Shown: positions 9,030 to 18,348 of the stretch, piece after piece
Position numbering within the stretch: position 1 is the first letter of the stretch
Layout: every line of letters begins with the position of its first letter
From: Pseudoalteromonas sp. S2755
GTDB lineage: Bacteria > Pseudomonadota > Gammaproteobacteria > Enterobacterales > Alteromonadaceae
Reading direction: 5' to 3'
Assembly: GCF_005886535.1 (NCBI RefSeq)
Contig: NZ_PNDS01000039.1
Span: forward strand, 1 to 55,192
Length of the DNA stretch: 55,192 nt
Position numbers and translations under genes: made by a program
The notes under the pieces: generated by a model
What the model was told of the DNA's origin: nothing
Database searches by the model: none
What the model saw: only the letters and a program-made list of their open reading frames with translations

Positions 9030-9428
9030 ATGACTCTAACAACACCGGGCCTATTATTCCCAGCAATTTCTTTATTGCTACTTGCCTATACCAATCGTTT
9101 TTTGGTACTCGCACAATTGATCCGTGAATTAAACGCCCGAGAAGGCGACACCATAAGGACCTTGGTTAAAGCGCAAATCGAGAACTTAAGAAAACGAATT
9201 AGATTGATCAGACGAATGCAAGTATGGGGTGTCATCGCGTTTTTACTTTGCACGTCTTCAATGTTTGCCTTGTTCCTTGAAATATCCTTACTTGGCGTTA
9301 CATTGTTTGGCGCGAGCCTCTGTAGCCTAACCTTGTCTTTGTTACTTTCTCTTTATGAAATCCACATATCTTGCGATGCAATCGAACTAGAATTGCAAAA
9401 TATCGAGAAAAAACCTCAACAAGATTAG
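9030..9428 (+). CDS. DUF2721 family small membrane protein
   Basis: The 132-aa product has an N-terminal hydrophobic segment (GLLFPAISLLLLAYTNRFLVLA), a basic amphipathic loop rich in Arg (RKRIRLIRRM), and two further hydrophobic segments between about residues 67 and 111. This layout and the sequence LIRELNAREG fit DUF2721, an uncharacterised inner-membrane family. No strong ribosome-binding site precedes ATG 9030. It is followed 58 nt later by the HD-GYP regulator gene; co-transcription is possible but unproven. Confidence 0.72.
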   Translation: MTLTTPGLLFPAISLLLLAYTNRFLVLAQLIRELNAREGDTIRTLVKAQIENLRKRIRLIRRMQVWGVIAFLLCTSSMFALFLEISLLGVTLFGASLCSLTLSLLLSLYEIHISCDAIELELQNIEKKPQQD

Positions 9429-9486
9429 CGGCCTTGTTACTGCCGACTATACTAACGTTGAGTCAGCATAAAAAGAGGAGCAATCT

Positions 9487-11010
9487 GTGAGCGGATTTTT
9501 GTTCTCAGATGAAGTGCTAGAAAGCCCTACAAATAAAATGGCCGAAACCTACTGGGATATTCTGGTCGTAGATGATGAAGAAGACATTCACCAAGTGACT
9601 AAACTGGTGTTATCTGGCTTTAAATTTGAGAATAAAGCACTGAGATTTCATCACGCTTACTCTGCACAAGAAGCAAAAGCCATCTTAGATACGGAGCAAA
9701 ATATCTCTGTAGGCCTCATTGATGTCGTAATGGAAAGTAATCATGCGGGGCTTGATTTAGTGCGATATATCCGCGATGACTTAGCAAACTTTGACATTCG
9801 CCTAGTCCTGCGCACAGGCCAGCCCGGAGAAGCACCGGAAGAATCGGTCATTCGCGATTATGATATTAATGACTATAAGAATAAAACCGAGCTCACTGCC
9901 GTCAAGCTAAAAACACTACTCTATTCTGCTTTGCGCGCTCACCGGGATATTCAAACCATCGAAAAGCACAAAATGGGACTTGAACGCATTATTGATGCAT
10001 CCTCTAACTTTTTGAAGTGTAGCAATATTCAGGATTTTGCATCAACCATATTATCCCATGTATCCGCAGTAATGGGATTATCTGATTCGGAAATATATTG
10101 TGCAGCTGCGGTAAATCACCAAGCCAACGAGCCGACAAAGTTTAAACTACTTGCAGCCTCAGGAGCTGGCGTTGAACCCAGTAACGTTACCTTGCCCGAG
10201 AATGTACAAAATCTGTTTATAGAAACACATAATAAAAAAGCATCGCTCAAAACCCGTAATGAATATATTGGCTATTTCCCTTCCAGAGAAGGGAGTGAAA
10301 CGATGATTTATGTGAGTAAGGACAGCGAACTTCATAGCATGGACTTCCAGCTACTTGAATTTTTTGCAAACAATATTGCATTAGCCTACGACAACTTGAA
10401 ATTGCGTGAAACCATCAAAGATTCTCAAAAAGAGCTTTCTTATATTTTGGGTGAGGCCGTCGAAAAACGCTCGAAAGAAACAGGCTCGCACGTAAAACGC
10501 GTGGCACATTATAGTATGCTGTTAGCTCAGCTTTACGGACTCTCGCACTACCAAGCAGAAATCATCAAACTCGCCTCTCCACTTCATGATATTGGCAAAA
10601 TTAGTATTCCAGATCAAATCCTAAATAAGCCCGGAAAGCTCACTGATGAAGAATGGATAATTATGCAGACCCATGCGCAGCAAGGGTTTGAAATCTTGAA
10701 AAATTCAACAAATGAGATTTTGCAGTGTGGCGCATTAATCGCGCATCAACATCACGAAAAGTGGGATGGTTCAGGCTATCCTAGAGGCTTAAAGGGAGAG
10801 CAAATTAACATTGTCGGCAGGATCACCGCTCTGGCAGATGTCTTTGATGCACTAGGAAGTGAACGGTGTTATAAGCCTGCTTGGCCACTAGATAAAGTAA
10901 TAGATTTGCTAAATACTCAAAGTGGTAAACAATTTGAACCCAAATTGGTTGACCTTTTTCTAAAAAATCTGGAACAATTTATTGAGATACGTGACAGGTA
11001 TCCTGACTAA
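9487..11010 (+). CDS. Response regulator with DUF3369 and HD-GYP c-di-GMP phosphodiesterase domain
   Basis: This 507-aa cytoplasmic protein has three parts: a receiver domain (about 22-150) with acidic pair VVDDEED and phospho-acceptor Asp79 (GLIDVVME); a DUF3369 sensor-like domain (about 160-325); and an HD-GYP domain (about 335-505) with HDIGK and GSGYPRGLKGE. The metal-binding HD and GYP residues look intact, so c-di-GMP hydrolysis is expected. Translation begins at GTG 9487 with AGAGGAG upstream. No partner kinase gene is adjacent. This RpfG-like layout is common in Alteromonadales and usually controls the switch between motility and biofilm; its input signal is not visible here. Confidence 0.9.
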   Translation: MSGFLFSDEVLESPTNKMAETYWDILVVDDEEDIHQVTKLVLSGFKFENKALRFHHAYSAQEAKAILDTEQNISVGLIDVVMESNHAGLDLVRYIRDDLANFDIRLVLRTGQPGEAPEESVIRDYDINDYKNKTELTAVKLKTLLYSALRAHRDIQTIEKHKMGLERIIDASSNFLKCSNIQDFASTILSHVSAVMGLSDSEIYCAAAVNHQANEPTKFKLLAASGAGVEPSNVTLPENVQNLFIETHNKKASLKTRNEYIGYFPSREGSETMIYVSKDSELHSMDFQLLEFFANNIALAYDNLKLRETIKDSQKELSYILGEAVEKRSKETGSHVKRVAHYSMLLAQLYGLSHYQAEIIKLASPLHDIGKISIPDQILNKPGKLTDEEWIIMQTHAQQGFEILKNSTNEILQCGALIAHQHHEKWDGSGYPRGLKGEQINIVGRITALADVFDALGSERCYKPAWPLDKVIDLLNTQSGKQFEPKLVDLFLKNLEQFIEIRDRYPD

Positions 11011-11118
11011 CTTTGTAATCAGAATGTAAAAACTTCACTTTCTTTTTCCCGTTTGGTGTATTATTATTGGGAAAAGACGTAATAAATGTGTTTTAGTTGA
11101 AATTAAAAGGAATTTCAC

Positions 11119-12021
11119 ATGAGATTTGAACAACTCGAGCAGTTCGTAGCATTAGGTAATCTAAGACATTTTAGACAAGCCGCAGAACAAACCCAGATCA
11201 GTACTTCAGCGCTTACTCGAAGCATCCAAACCCTTGAAGATGAAATAGGTTGTGAACTCGTTAAACGCTCAACACGTTCAGTAAAACTGACTGAACAAGG
11301 TGAGCTGTTCTTAAAGTATTGCAAAACAACCTTATCAGAACTCGATCTAACCAAGAAAACCATTAAGCAAAGCTTGTTTGGTCGTGATAACCAAAAGTTA
11401 ATTATTGGTTATACGACTCAAGCTAGCAGCATCGTGCCAGTTTCTTGCGGTCAGTTTCTAGCTCAGTACCCTAATGTGAAAATCGAAATGCAGTTGCAAG
11501 ATGAGTTGGAGCTTACTCGTAAGCTACAACTTGGTGAGATTGATATCAGCGTGTATTTACAAAGTGCAAATAGCATAGTGAGTGATATTCACCTGCCTGA
11601 TCAGTTAGTTTTATTTGTTTCGAGAAATCATCCTCTAGCAAATCAAGACAGCATCAGAAAAGCCGAATTAACGCAATACCCTATGTATGGCTGTTTCTCA
11701 CAGTCCAAGCAAGTACAAAGTATGCTTAATGAAGCCGTTGATTCGTTAAACAAATCAACGAGCGTTAAAATTGGCAATATTGAACAAGTAATTGATGGTT
11801 TGAAGAATAGCAATAGCTTTGCAATTGCGAGTATCGAACATTCAAAAACTATCGCACAAGATCCTAACTTAGTTTTCTTAAAAACCAATAAGGCTTTGGA
11901 TAGAGAACAATTGATTGTACAAACCAATCACCAAGTTGGCTCAAATGCACATATAAATCACCTGCTTGAGCTAATTGAGGATGCAGCATCTTCATCTAGC
12001 AAGCAAACAGTAACTTATTAG
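11119..12021 (+). CDS. LysR family transcriptional regulator
   Basis: This 300-aa protein has the N-terminal winged helix-turn-helix of LysR regulators (residues 1-60: FVALGNLRHFRQAAEQTQIS, then STSALTRSIQTLEDEIG) and a two-lobed substrate-binding domain starting near residue 92. The target and inducer are unknown. LysR regulators often control a divergent neighbour, but here the upstream gene runs in the same direction, so the target may be distant. GGAATTTC precedes ATG 11119 at suitable spacing. It ends at a terminator shared with ubiA. Confidence 0.9.
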   Translation: MRFEQLEQFVALGNLRHFRQAAEQTQISTSALTRSIQTLEDEIGCELVKRSTRSVKLTEQGELFLKYCKTTLSELDLTKKTIKQSLFGRDNQKLIIGYTTQASSIVPVSCGQFLAQYPNVKIEMQLQDELELTRKLQLGEIDISVYLQSANSIVSDIHLPDQLVLFVSRNHPLANQDSIRKAELTQYPMYGCFSQSKQVQSMLNEAVDSLNKSTSVKIGNIEQVIDGLKNSNSFAIASIEHSKTIAQDPNLVFLKTNKALDREQLIVQTNHQVGSNAHINHLLELIEDAASSSSKQTVTY

Positions 12022-12026
12022 TTACT

Positions 12027-12067
12027 AAAAAAGCGGGCAAATAATCTGTATTACTTGCCCGTTTTTA
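12027..12067. terminator. Intrinsic terminator between lysR and ubiA
   Basis: CGGGCAA (about 12034-12040) pairs with TTGCCCG (about 12055-12061), with an A-tract upstream and TTTTT downstream. It can act in both directions between convergent genes. Confidence 0.75.
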
Positions 12068-12077
12068 AAAACCTGTT

Positions 12078-12941
12078 TTAGAACCGTACAAACCCCAGCA
12101 CGACCCCGAGAAAAATCGCTAAGCCAACATAGTTATTGTTTAAGAAAGCCCAAAAACATCTGTCTCTATCTCTGTAGCGTATGGCATATTGTTGCCTAAT
12201 AAGCAGCACACAGGCTACTATTAAGCCGCACCAAAAAGCGAGGTTCAAATCAAAAGTTACACCAACTGCCGCCATCATCGCGATAAATGTGATGTTGAGC
12301 AACGCAATAATACAAAGATCCCATTTGCCGAATAAAATCGCTGTAGACTTCACCCCGATTTTCAAATCATCATCCCTGTCTACCATAGCGTACATAGTGT
12401 CATAAGCGACAGTCCATATTAAATTCGCAACAAACAATACCCAAGCAAGCAGTGGCACATTTTGATTTACTGCCATAAAAGCCATGGGAATTGCCCAGCT
12501 AAAGGCAGCCCCAAGCACAATTTGAGGTAAGTTTGTATAACGCTTCATGAAAGGGTAGACAGAGGCTAACGCAAGTGCTCCACAGGATAATGCGATAGTT
12601 TGCCAGTTTAAAAAAAGCACCAAAATAAAAGCTACCATGACCAAAATAGCAAATAGGCCTAGCGCTTCTTTACTGGTTACAGCGCCCCTTGCAAGCGGTC
12701 TTGTCGCCGTACGCTTTACAGCCCCATCAACCTTGCGATCAGCAAAATCATTGATAACACAGCCCGCACTGCGCATTATAAATACACCTAGAGCAAAGAT
12801 AATAATAAGCCAAATACTTGGAACACCTTCAGCTGCAAACCACAGTGACCAAAGCGTTGGCCACAATAAAAGTAAAGTCCCAATAGGCTTATCTAAGCGC
12901 ATAAGTTGGCTGTAAGCCTGCCATTTCTGGTGGTCAATCAT
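12078..12941 (-). CDS. ubiA: 4-hydroxybenzoate polyprenyltransferase UbiA
   Basis: This 287-aa polytopic inner-membrane enzyme attaches the polyprenyl tail to 4-hydroxybenzoate in ubiquinone synthesis. The two Asp-rich catalytic motifs are present: NDFADRKVDGAVKRT near residue 67, and DTMYAMVDRDDD near residue 182. Eight to nine hydrophobic segments are visible. The ATG at 12941 gives MIDHQKWQAYSQLMRLDKP, the usual N terminus, and lies 8 nt inside the end of ubiC, so the genes are coupled as ubiC-ubiA. Its tail substrate would be made by IspB, also in this window. Confidence 0.95.
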   Translation of the reverse strand: MIDHQKWQAYSQLMRLDKPIGTLLLLWPTLWSLWFAAEGVPSIWLIIIFALGVFIMRSAGCVINDFADRKVDGAVKRTATRPLARGAVTSKEALGLFAILVMVAFILVLFLNWQTIALSCGALALASVYPFMKRYTNLPQIVLGAAFSWAIPMAFMAVNQNVPLLAWVLFVANLIWTVAYDTMYAMVDRDDDLKIGVKSTAILFGKWDLCIIALLNITFIAMMAAVGVTFDLNLAFWCGLIVACVLLIRQQYAIRYRDRDRCFWAFLNNNYVGLAIFLGVVLGFVRF

Positions 12942-13467
12942 AAAAGCTTTCCGATATAAAAACTTCACAAACTAAAATTTTTGCTTTGCCGCTTCTAAAC
13001 CAGCTTCTTCTAGCAAATAAACTCTCTGGGACGACGCCAGTAGTGGGTGCAATAAGTTCAATCAGCGCCGGATAGTCGGAAGTAGATAAGCGAAGGTATT
13101 CGAGTGCGCCGCGCTGCCAATTTGAATCAGTAAACAGTAACTCACCCAAAGGGGTCTCACCAATTGCATCCATCCCAACAATACATGCGTCCTCATTGAG
13201 CCAACTTTGCCCAAATACAGCTGCTTTACCGTTACAATTTAGCGTTACTTCTCGGCACCAAACCTGTTCAGAAAGATCTGCATGTAACGCATCTGGAGCG
13301 CTCCTGAACTCATTAGCAATCACAGTCACGGAAAACTCATCACAAGTTTCTTTCAATTTTGCGGTTAGAGATTGAGTCTCTAGTAAATAAGGAGAAAGTG
13401 CTGGCTCAACATCCACCAACTGTGTGTTCTTCAACCAAGGGAGCTCTAAAGGTAATTGCAAAGGCAA
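12934..13467 (-). CDS. ubiC: Chorismate--pyruvate lyase UbiC
   Basis: This 177-aa enzyme converts chorismate to 4-hydroxybenzoate and pyruvate, the first committed step of ubiquinone synthesis. Segments typical of UbiC are WCREVTLNCNGKAAVFGQSWL, whose Arg binds substrate, and GETPLGELLF with RRSWF near the C terminus. The length is slightly above E. coli UbiC (165 aa). Translation appears to start at TTG 13467, with GGAA about 8 nt upstream, as there is no in-frame ATG in the right place. It overlaps ubiA by 8 nt. Confidence 0.92.
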   Translation of the reverse strand: MPLQLPLELPWLKNTQLVDVEPALSPYLLETQSLTAKLKETCDEFSVTVIANEFRSAPDALHADLSEQVWCREVTLNCNGKAAVFGQSWLNEDACIVGMDAIGETPLGELLFTDSNWQRGALEYLRLSTSDYPALIELIAPTTGVVPESLFARRSWFRSGKAKILVCEVFISESFYD

Positions 13468-13618
13468 CGTTCTATTTCCGTTTTAAAAATCCGCGGTCAT
13501 AATAGCAGAGCAGCGGCTTTCTAAAAAGTTTATGTTTGTATTGAAGCTACCTGTAAAATCAACGCAATTATGTATAAACTAAGTAAAAAGTAATTTGCAT
13601 TAGGATACCTGATAAACC

Positions 13619-14014
13619 ATGAGACTGTTGGCTGTTGTACTCACTTTGTGCATTGCATTAACCGCGGCTACCCCTGTAAAAGCGGATTCGACTATTGGGT
13701 ATTTCGGGTTTGAGCCAGATATCATCACAAATTACATAGGCCAATCTAATAAAAAGCTTGGCTATGTCCGAGTCACTGTTGATCTAATGCTGAATGATGT
13801 CGCAAATATCGCAGTGGTTGAACACCATACACCTTTACTAAGAGATGCAATAGTACAGATCCTAAGTAAAGAAAACGAAGAAACCATTAAGTCATTAACT
13901 GGCCGAGAAGAAATCAGGAAGCGTTGTGCAGAAAAGCTAAAAACTCTGTTAAAAGAAGAGACCGGGCAGGAGATTGTTCGAGATGTGCTGTTTACTAAAT
14001 ATTTGTATCACTAA
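13619..14014 (+). CDS. FliL-like secreted protein
   Basis: This 131-aa protein has an N-terminal signal peptide (about residues 1-22, ending VKA). The remainder resembles the periplasmic part of FliL: LGYVRVTVDLMLND, then HHTPLLRDAIVQILS and RCAEKLKTLLKEETG, ending near VRDVLFTKYLYH. True FliL has an uncleaved anchor and sits in a flagellar operon, but no flagellar gene is near. It lies divergent from ubiC. Paralogous FliL-like genes beside ubiC occur in related bacteria, but I cannot say what this one does. Confidence 0.7.
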   Translation: MRLLAVVLTLCIALTAATPVKADSTIGYFGFEPDIITNYIGQSNKKLGYVRVTVDLMLNDVANIAVVEHHTPLLRDAIVQILSKENEETIKSLTGREEIRKRCAEKLKTLLKEETGQEIVRDVLFTKYLYH

Positions 14015-14032
14015 GCGAGTCAACTCATACAA

Positions 14033-14060
14033 GAACTCGGAAGCGCTTGCTCCCGAGTTC
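14033..14060. terminator. Hairpin between fliL-like gene and glpG
   Basis: GAACTCGG and CCGAGTTC form an 8-bp stem around an 11-12 nt loop that is itself partly palindromic (AAGCGCTT). T-tracts are poor on both sides, so termination is plausible but not certain. It sits between convergent genes. Confidence 0.55.
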
Positions 14061-14067
14061 GAAGTAA

Positions 14068-14895
14068 CTAGCTATTCTCTTTGAGTTGCCTGTCGATAGG
14101 CCAAAATACTGCAACCAACATACCTGATAGCAATCCAAATAAGTGCGCCCAGTTAGCCATGTTGATGAAAAACATATCCGTAAATCCAAACAGCATCCAA
14201 AGTAGCATAAAGCCAATAACTGGCTTAGAAACCAAAGCAGCTCCGGCAGGATTTCGATGACCAATTACCCAACAAAAACCCAGTAGTCCATAGACCACAC
14301 CACTTAGCCCACCAAAATTAGCGTCAACGAATAGGAACTGCATAAAATTACTGGTTAAGCCCGTTACAAGGTAAATACAGACTAACGCCCAGAGCCCTAA
14401 TTTTTCTGAGATTTGCGCCCCTAAATGAAGCCACCAGCTTAAATTAAAAATTAAATGTATGGCGCTAAAATGTATGAGTGTAGGCGCTATCCAAGTCCAA
14501 GGTTTATCTAGGGAAAAACGTAGCGCAGAAAAGATGCCATTAGCGTCGCCAAATAGCATGGCGACAAAAACAATAATACTGACACCAAAAACGCCCTGTA
14601 ATAACCAGTTCAATCCCAAAAAGCGCTTTACTAAGTTTAAGTTTTGGCCTTGGTAGCTAAATAACCCTTGTGTACTTCCTGTTTGCCAAGAAGCCGCTTG
14701 GTATAATTCTGCGTCGGGTTGCTCCAAAAACGTTTGCCAAAGACGCATAGCAAGTGCTTCGTCACCGCGTTCTAGCCAAACTTCAACTTGTTGCCCATCG
14801 TGACTTTGCAAAACACAATAGACCCCTTGCGTCTTAAAATAATCGACCGCCCCCTGTGCTAGTCGTGCATTGTGATAATGGGCTATTAACTTCAC
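14068..14895 (-). CDS. glpG: Rhomboid intramembrane serine protease GlpG
   Basis: The 275-aa protein has a soluble N-terminal cytoplasmic domain (about 1-75) and six membrane segments, as in E. coli GlpG (276 aa). The catalytic dyad is visible: Ser198 in GGLSGVVYGLLG and His251 in MANWAHLFG. The HLIFN motif that helps form the oxyanion hole is at 147-151. It cleaves transmembrane segments of substrates; the natural substrate is unknown here. It overlaps glpE by ATGA at 14892-14895, conserving the glpE-glpG pairing of E. coli. Confidence 0.94.
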   Translation of the reverse strand: MKLIAHYHNARLAQGAVDYFKTQGVYCVLQSHDGQQVEVWLERGDEALAMRLWQTFLEQPDAELYQAASWQTGSTQGLFSYQGQNLNLVKRFLGLNWLLQGVFGVSIIVFVAMLFGDANGIFSALRFSLDKPWTWIAPTLIHFSAIHLIFNLSWWLHLGAQISEKLGLWALVCIYLVTGLTSNFMQFLFVDANFGGLSGVVYGLLGFCWVIGHRNPAGAALVSKPVIGFMLLWMLFGFTDMFFINMANWAHLFGLLSGMLVAVFWPIDRQLKENS

Positions 14896-15209
14896 TTTTC
14901 AATCTCGTTTGGCAACTCACTTGCCCACTGCGTAAAACCACCATCCATGCTGTAAACATCTTCAAAGCCTTGCTCAACTAGGTAGTTAGCAGCGCCTTGT
15001 GAGGAAATACCGTGATAACACACTACAACAATGGGTTGGTCAAACTCTTTCTCCTGCATAAAATGCGCAAGGTTAGCATTAGATAAATGTTCAGCGCCAG
15101 GAATGTGCCCTTGTGCGAAAGTATTTTCATCACGGATGTCTGCTACCACTACATCATCATTGCCTAAAAGCGCTTGCGTGTCTGCTACTGAAATATGTTT
15201 AAAAGACAT
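14892..15209 (-). CDS. glpE: Thiosulfate sulfurtransferase GlpE (single-domain rhodanese)
   Basis: This 105-aa single rhodanese domain is close to E. coli GlpE (108 aa). The active-site loop CYHGISSQ with catalytic Cys64 is intact, as are VVADIRDENTFAQGHIPGA and the C-terminal GGFTQWA. It transfers sulfur from thiosulfate to cyanide in vitro; its cellular acceptor is debated. It is translationally coupled to glpG by ATGA. The E. coli partner glpR does not follow. Confidence 0.94.
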   Translation of the reverse strand: MSFKHISVADTQALLGNDDVVVADIRDENTFAQGHIPGAEHLSNANLAHFMQEKEFDQPIVVVCYHGISSQGAANYLVEQGFEDVYSMDGGFTQWASELPNEIEK

Positions 15210-15228
15210 GTGTTACCTATTTAATACT

Positions 15229-15255
15229 AAAAATAAAAGACGGCTTAAGCCGTAT
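15229..15255 (-). terminator. Intrinsic terminator of kbl-tdh
   Basis: On the minus strand ACGGCTTAAGCCGT is a perfect palindrome (5-bp stem, TTAA loop), followed by CTTTTATTTTT. It lies 60 nt downstream of tdh and just upstream of glpE. Confidence 0.7.
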
Positions 15256-15312
15256 CGACCTAGCCGCCTTTCTATTATAACTACTCATTCATGCACTAAG
15301 CAAAGTTGAGTA

Positions 15313-16338
15313 TTAATCCCAATTCAGAATAACTTTACCTGATTGCCCTGAAATCATCGTATCAAAGCCAGTCTGGAAATCATCAACATGGAACTGATGG
15401 GTAATGATTGGGTCAAGGTTTAAGCCTGACTGGATCAAACTTGCCATTTTGTACCAAGTTTCAAACATTTCACGACCGTAAATCCCCTTGATCACGAGAC
15501 CCTTGAAGATCACTTGGTTCCAGTCCACCGCCATGTCAGAAGGAGGAATACCCAGCATTGCAATCTTACCACCATGGTTCATGCTGTTTAACATGCCCTT
15601 AAATGCAGAAGGAACACCTGACATTTCAAGTCCAACATCGAACCCTTCTGTCATGCCAAGGTCTTTCATAACTGTTTCGAGGCTTTCGTTGGCAACATTT
15701 ACTGCTCGCGTAGCACCCATTTTAGTGGCAAGTTCAAGTCGATATTCATTTACATCTGTGATCACCACATGACGCGCACCAACGTGTTTAGCCACTGCTG
15801 CAGCCATAATACCAATTGGGCCCGCACCGGTAATTAGTACGTCTTCACCAACTAAGTCAAATGACAATGCAGTGTGCACTGCATTACCAAATGGGTCGAA
15901 GATAGAAGCGAGTTCATCAGAAATGTTGTCGGGGATCTTAAACGCATTATAAGCAGGAATAACTAGGTATTCTGCAAATGAACCTTCGCGGTTAACGCCT
16001 ACCCCAATGGTGTTACGACACAGGTGAACACGACCAGCACGACAATTACGACAGTGACCACATGTGATGTGACCTTCACCAGATACTCGGTCACCAATGC
16101 TAAAACCACGTACCTCTTGGCCCATATCGACCACTTCACCTACGTATTCGTGCCCCACAACCATTGGAGTTGGGATTGTGTTTTGTGCCCACTCATCCCA
16201 TTTGTAGATGTGTACGTCAGTACCACAAATTGCTGTTTTACGGATTTTGATCAATAGATCGTTGTGCCCTACTTCCGGTTTTGGCACATCCGCCATCCAA
16301 ATTCCTTCTTCAGCTTTCAACTTGGATAATGCTTTCAT
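15313..16338 (-). CDS. tdh: L-threonine 3-dehydrogenase
   Basis: This 341-aa zinc-dependent alcohol-dehydrogenase-family enzyme (E. coli Tdh is also 341 aa) oxidises threonine to 2-amino-3-ketobutyrate with NAD. The catalytic-zinc ligands are visible as TAICGTDVH and GHEYVGEV. The structural-zinc Cys cluster is [15 protein letters not shown] near residues 93-107. The Rossmann motif GAGPIGIM lies near residue 171. It lies 44 nt downstream of kbl, whose product consumes the unstable ketobutyrate, and the two form a threonine-to-glycine operon. Confidence 0.97.
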   Translation of the reverse strand: MKALSKLKAEEGIWMADVPKPEVGHNDLLIKIRKTAICGTDVHIYKWDEWAQNTIPTPMVVGHEYVGEVVDMGQEVRGFSIGDRVSGEGHITCGHCRNCRAGRVHLCRNTIGVGVNREGSFAEYLVIPAYNAFKIPDNISDELASIFDPFGNAVHTALSFDLVGEDVLITGAGPIGIMAAAVAKHVGARHVVITDVNEYRLELATKMGATRAVNVANESLETVMKDLGMTEGFDVGLEMSGVPSAFKGMLNSMNHGGKIAMLGIPPSDMAVDWNQVIFKGLVIKGIYGREMFETWYKMASLIQSGLNLDPIITHQFHVDDFQTGFDTMISGQSGKVILNWD

Positions 16339-16382
16339 AGTATTCGCTCGTTAGCTGCACCGGCTTAATGCCGGTGGCAAAA

Positions 16383-17579
16383 TTAAATGACGCCTAGGTC
16401 TTTACCAATACGGGTAAAGGCTTCGATTGCTTTGTCTAGCTGCTCAGTCGTATGCGCAGCTGAAATTTGTGTTCTGATCCTAGCTTGACCTTTTGGCACG
16501 ACAGGATAAGAGAAACCGATCACATAGATCCCTTCAGCTAGCAGTCTGTCAGCCATTTCTGAGGCCACTTTGGCATCGCCTAACATAACCGGAATAATCG
16601 CGTGATCTTTACCCGCACAAGTAAAGCCAACAGCTTCCATCTTAGTACGGAAGTAAGCTGCGTTATTCCATAGTTTAGCACGTAGGGCATCGCCTTCTTT
16701 CATCATGTCTAGTACTTTGATTGAAGCTGTAACAATTGAAGGCGCTAGCGAGTTTGAGAATAAATAAGGACGCGAACGCTGACGTAACCACTCTACGATT
16801 TCTTTCTTACCAGAGGTATAACCGCCCGATGCACCGCCAAGTGCTTTACCAAGCGTTCCTGTAATAATATCCACTCGATCTAATACACCACAGTATTCCG
16901 GTGTTCCGCGGCCATTTTCACCGACAAAACCCACCGCGTGTGAATCATCAACCATCACTAATGCGTCATACTTGTCCGCTAAGTCACAAACCGCCTTTAA
17001 ATTACAAATAACGCCATCCATTGAGAATACGCCATCGGTCGCGATAAGCTTGGTTTTCACACCAGCTTCATCAGCAGCAATTAACTGCCGCTCAAGATCA
17101 GCCATATCGTTGTTAGCGTAGCGGAAGCGCTTAGCTTTACATAAACGCACACCATCAATGATAGAAGCGTGATTTAATGAGTCCGAGATAATCGCATCTT
17201 CAGGGCCTAAGATAGTTTCGAATAAACCCGCATTGGCATCAAAGCATGAAGAGTAAAGGATAGTATCTTCTGTTTCTAGAAACTCACTGATCTTTGCTTC
17301 AAGCGTTTTGTGAATATCTTGCGTACCACAGATAAAACGCACCGATGCAACACCAAAACCATGATCATCAAGGCCGCCTTGCGCCGCTTTAATTAGCTCT
17401 GGGTGATTCGCCAAACCTAGATAGTTATTAGCACAGAAGTTAATTACACTTTCGCCAGTCGATACTGCAATTTCAGCTTGCTGCTGAGAAGTGATAATAC
17501 GCTCTTTTTTATATAATCCTTCAGCTTTTACTTCTTCAATTTGTTGCTGAAGCTGGCTGTAGAAGGCCGATGCTCTCAT
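16383..17579 (-). CDS. kbl: 2-amino-3-ketobutyrate CoA ligase (glycine C-acetyltransferase)
   Basis: This 398-aa PLP enzyme of the alpha-oxoamine synthase family (E. coli Kbl is 398 aa) splits 2-amino-3-ketobutyrate with CoA into glycine and acetyl-CoA. The PLP-lysine motif [13 protein letters not shown] lies near residue 245. [15 protein letters not shown] and [15 protein letters not shown] are typical. GGAG precedes ATG 17579. It is first in the kbl-tdh operon; a palindromic operator-like site lies about 105-140 nt upstream. Confidence 0.97.
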   Translation of the reverse strand: MRASAFYSQLQQQIEEVKAEGLYKKERIITSQQQAEIAVSTGESVINFCANNYLGLANHPELIKAAQGGLDDHGFGVASVRFICGTQDIHKTLEAKISEFLETEDTILYSSCFDANAGLFETILGPEDAIISDSLNHASIIDGVRLCKAKRFRYANNDMADLERQLIAADEAGVKTKLIATDGVFSMDGVICNLKAVCDLADKYDALVMVDDSHAVGFVGENGRGTPEYCGVLDRVDIITGTLGKALGGASGGYTSGKKEIVEWLRQRSRPYLFSNSLAPSIVTASIKVLDMMKEGDALRAKLWNNAAYFRTKMEAVGFTCAGKDHAIIPVMLGDAKVASEMADRLLAEGIYVIGFSYPVVPKGQARIRTQISAAHTTEQLDKAIEAFTRIGKDLGVI

Positions 17580-17684
17580 CTGGGAGTCTCCATTTTTTGC
17601 ACGGTGATAGTAAGCTACGTATCGCCATAGGCGGTTGTCATTCTCACTATCAGAAGTTAACGCTTAAGCCTATTAGCTCAAGTT

Positions 17685-17720
17685 AATTGGAACGTACCAA
17701 TTCAATCATACCTGGTACGT
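17685..17720. promoter_or_regulatory. Operator-like palindrome with extra half-site upstream of kbl
   Basis: AATTGGAACGTACCAATT (17685-17702) is an 18-bp palindrome with one mismatched pair. Eleven nt later TGGTACGT (17713-17720) repeats the inverse of ACGTACCA (17692-17699) exactly. Such nested dyads suit a dimeric regulator, or could form a hairpin after gmhB, though no T-tract follows on the minus strand. The binding protein is unknown. Confidence 0.45.
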
Positions 17721-17793
17721 AAAAAGATATCTTTATTTTAAAAGGTTCACACAATAAATGCACGATTTGCGACAACTGGCAGCAAACTTTATT

Positions 17794-18348
17794 TTACTCA
17801 GACAAACATAGTGCGGCTGGTACCTCCGCCAACGAAGCACATACTTTATCCGCGAGCCTTTGATGCTCTTGGCTAAAACTCTGCCCAGACTCAACTAAAA
17901 TAGCTGTTTTTACGCCAGCAGCGCGGGCAGCCTCGATGTCTGAGACTTTATCACCAATCATAATACTTTGCTCGGGATCCAAGTCATGCTCGGCTATCGC
18001 TTGTTGCAGCATTCCGGGTTCTGGTTTACGACAGTCACACTCTACTTTATATCGGCCTTGTGCCTTTTCAGGATGGTGAGGACAAAAATAAACACCAGCG
18101 ATGTCAACACCATGTGCCTTAAACTGCGCGCACATCCACTCGCTTAACGCGTGAAATTGTGCTTCATCATAATAACCTCGACCAATGCCCGACTGATTCG
18201 TCACGACCACAATTTTATAACCGGCTTTGCTAAATGCTTGACAGGCACTAAATACCCCGTCAATAAACTCAAAATCCGCGATTTTATGAACATAGGCGTG
18301 ATCTTTATTAACAACGCCATCTCTGTCTAAAAATACAGCCTTATGCAT
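17794..18348 (-). CDS. gmhB: D-glycero-beta-D-manno-heptose 1,7-bisphosphate 7-phosphatase
   Basis: This 184-aa HAD-family phosphatase removes the C7 phosphate in the ADP-heptose pathway. The HAD motif I is FLDRDGVVN near residues 6-14; motif II lies in VVVTNQSGIGRG. A zinc-binding Cys/His cluster, CPHHPE...CDCRKPEPG, is characteristic of GmhB. Its start overlaps the end of the glycosyltransferase gene by 8 nt, so the two share a transcript. With GmhA and HldE nearby, only the final epimerase HldD is not in the window. Confidence 0.95.
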   Translation of the reverse strand: MHKAVFLDRDGVVNKDHAYVHKIADFEFIDGVFSACQAFSKAGYKIVVVTNQSGIGRGYYDEAQFHALSEWMCAQFKAHGVDIAGVYFCPHHPEKAQGRYKVECDCRKPEPGMLQQAIAEHDLDPEQSIMIGDKVSDIEAARAAGVKTAILVESGQSFSQEHQRLADKVCASLAEVPAALCLSE

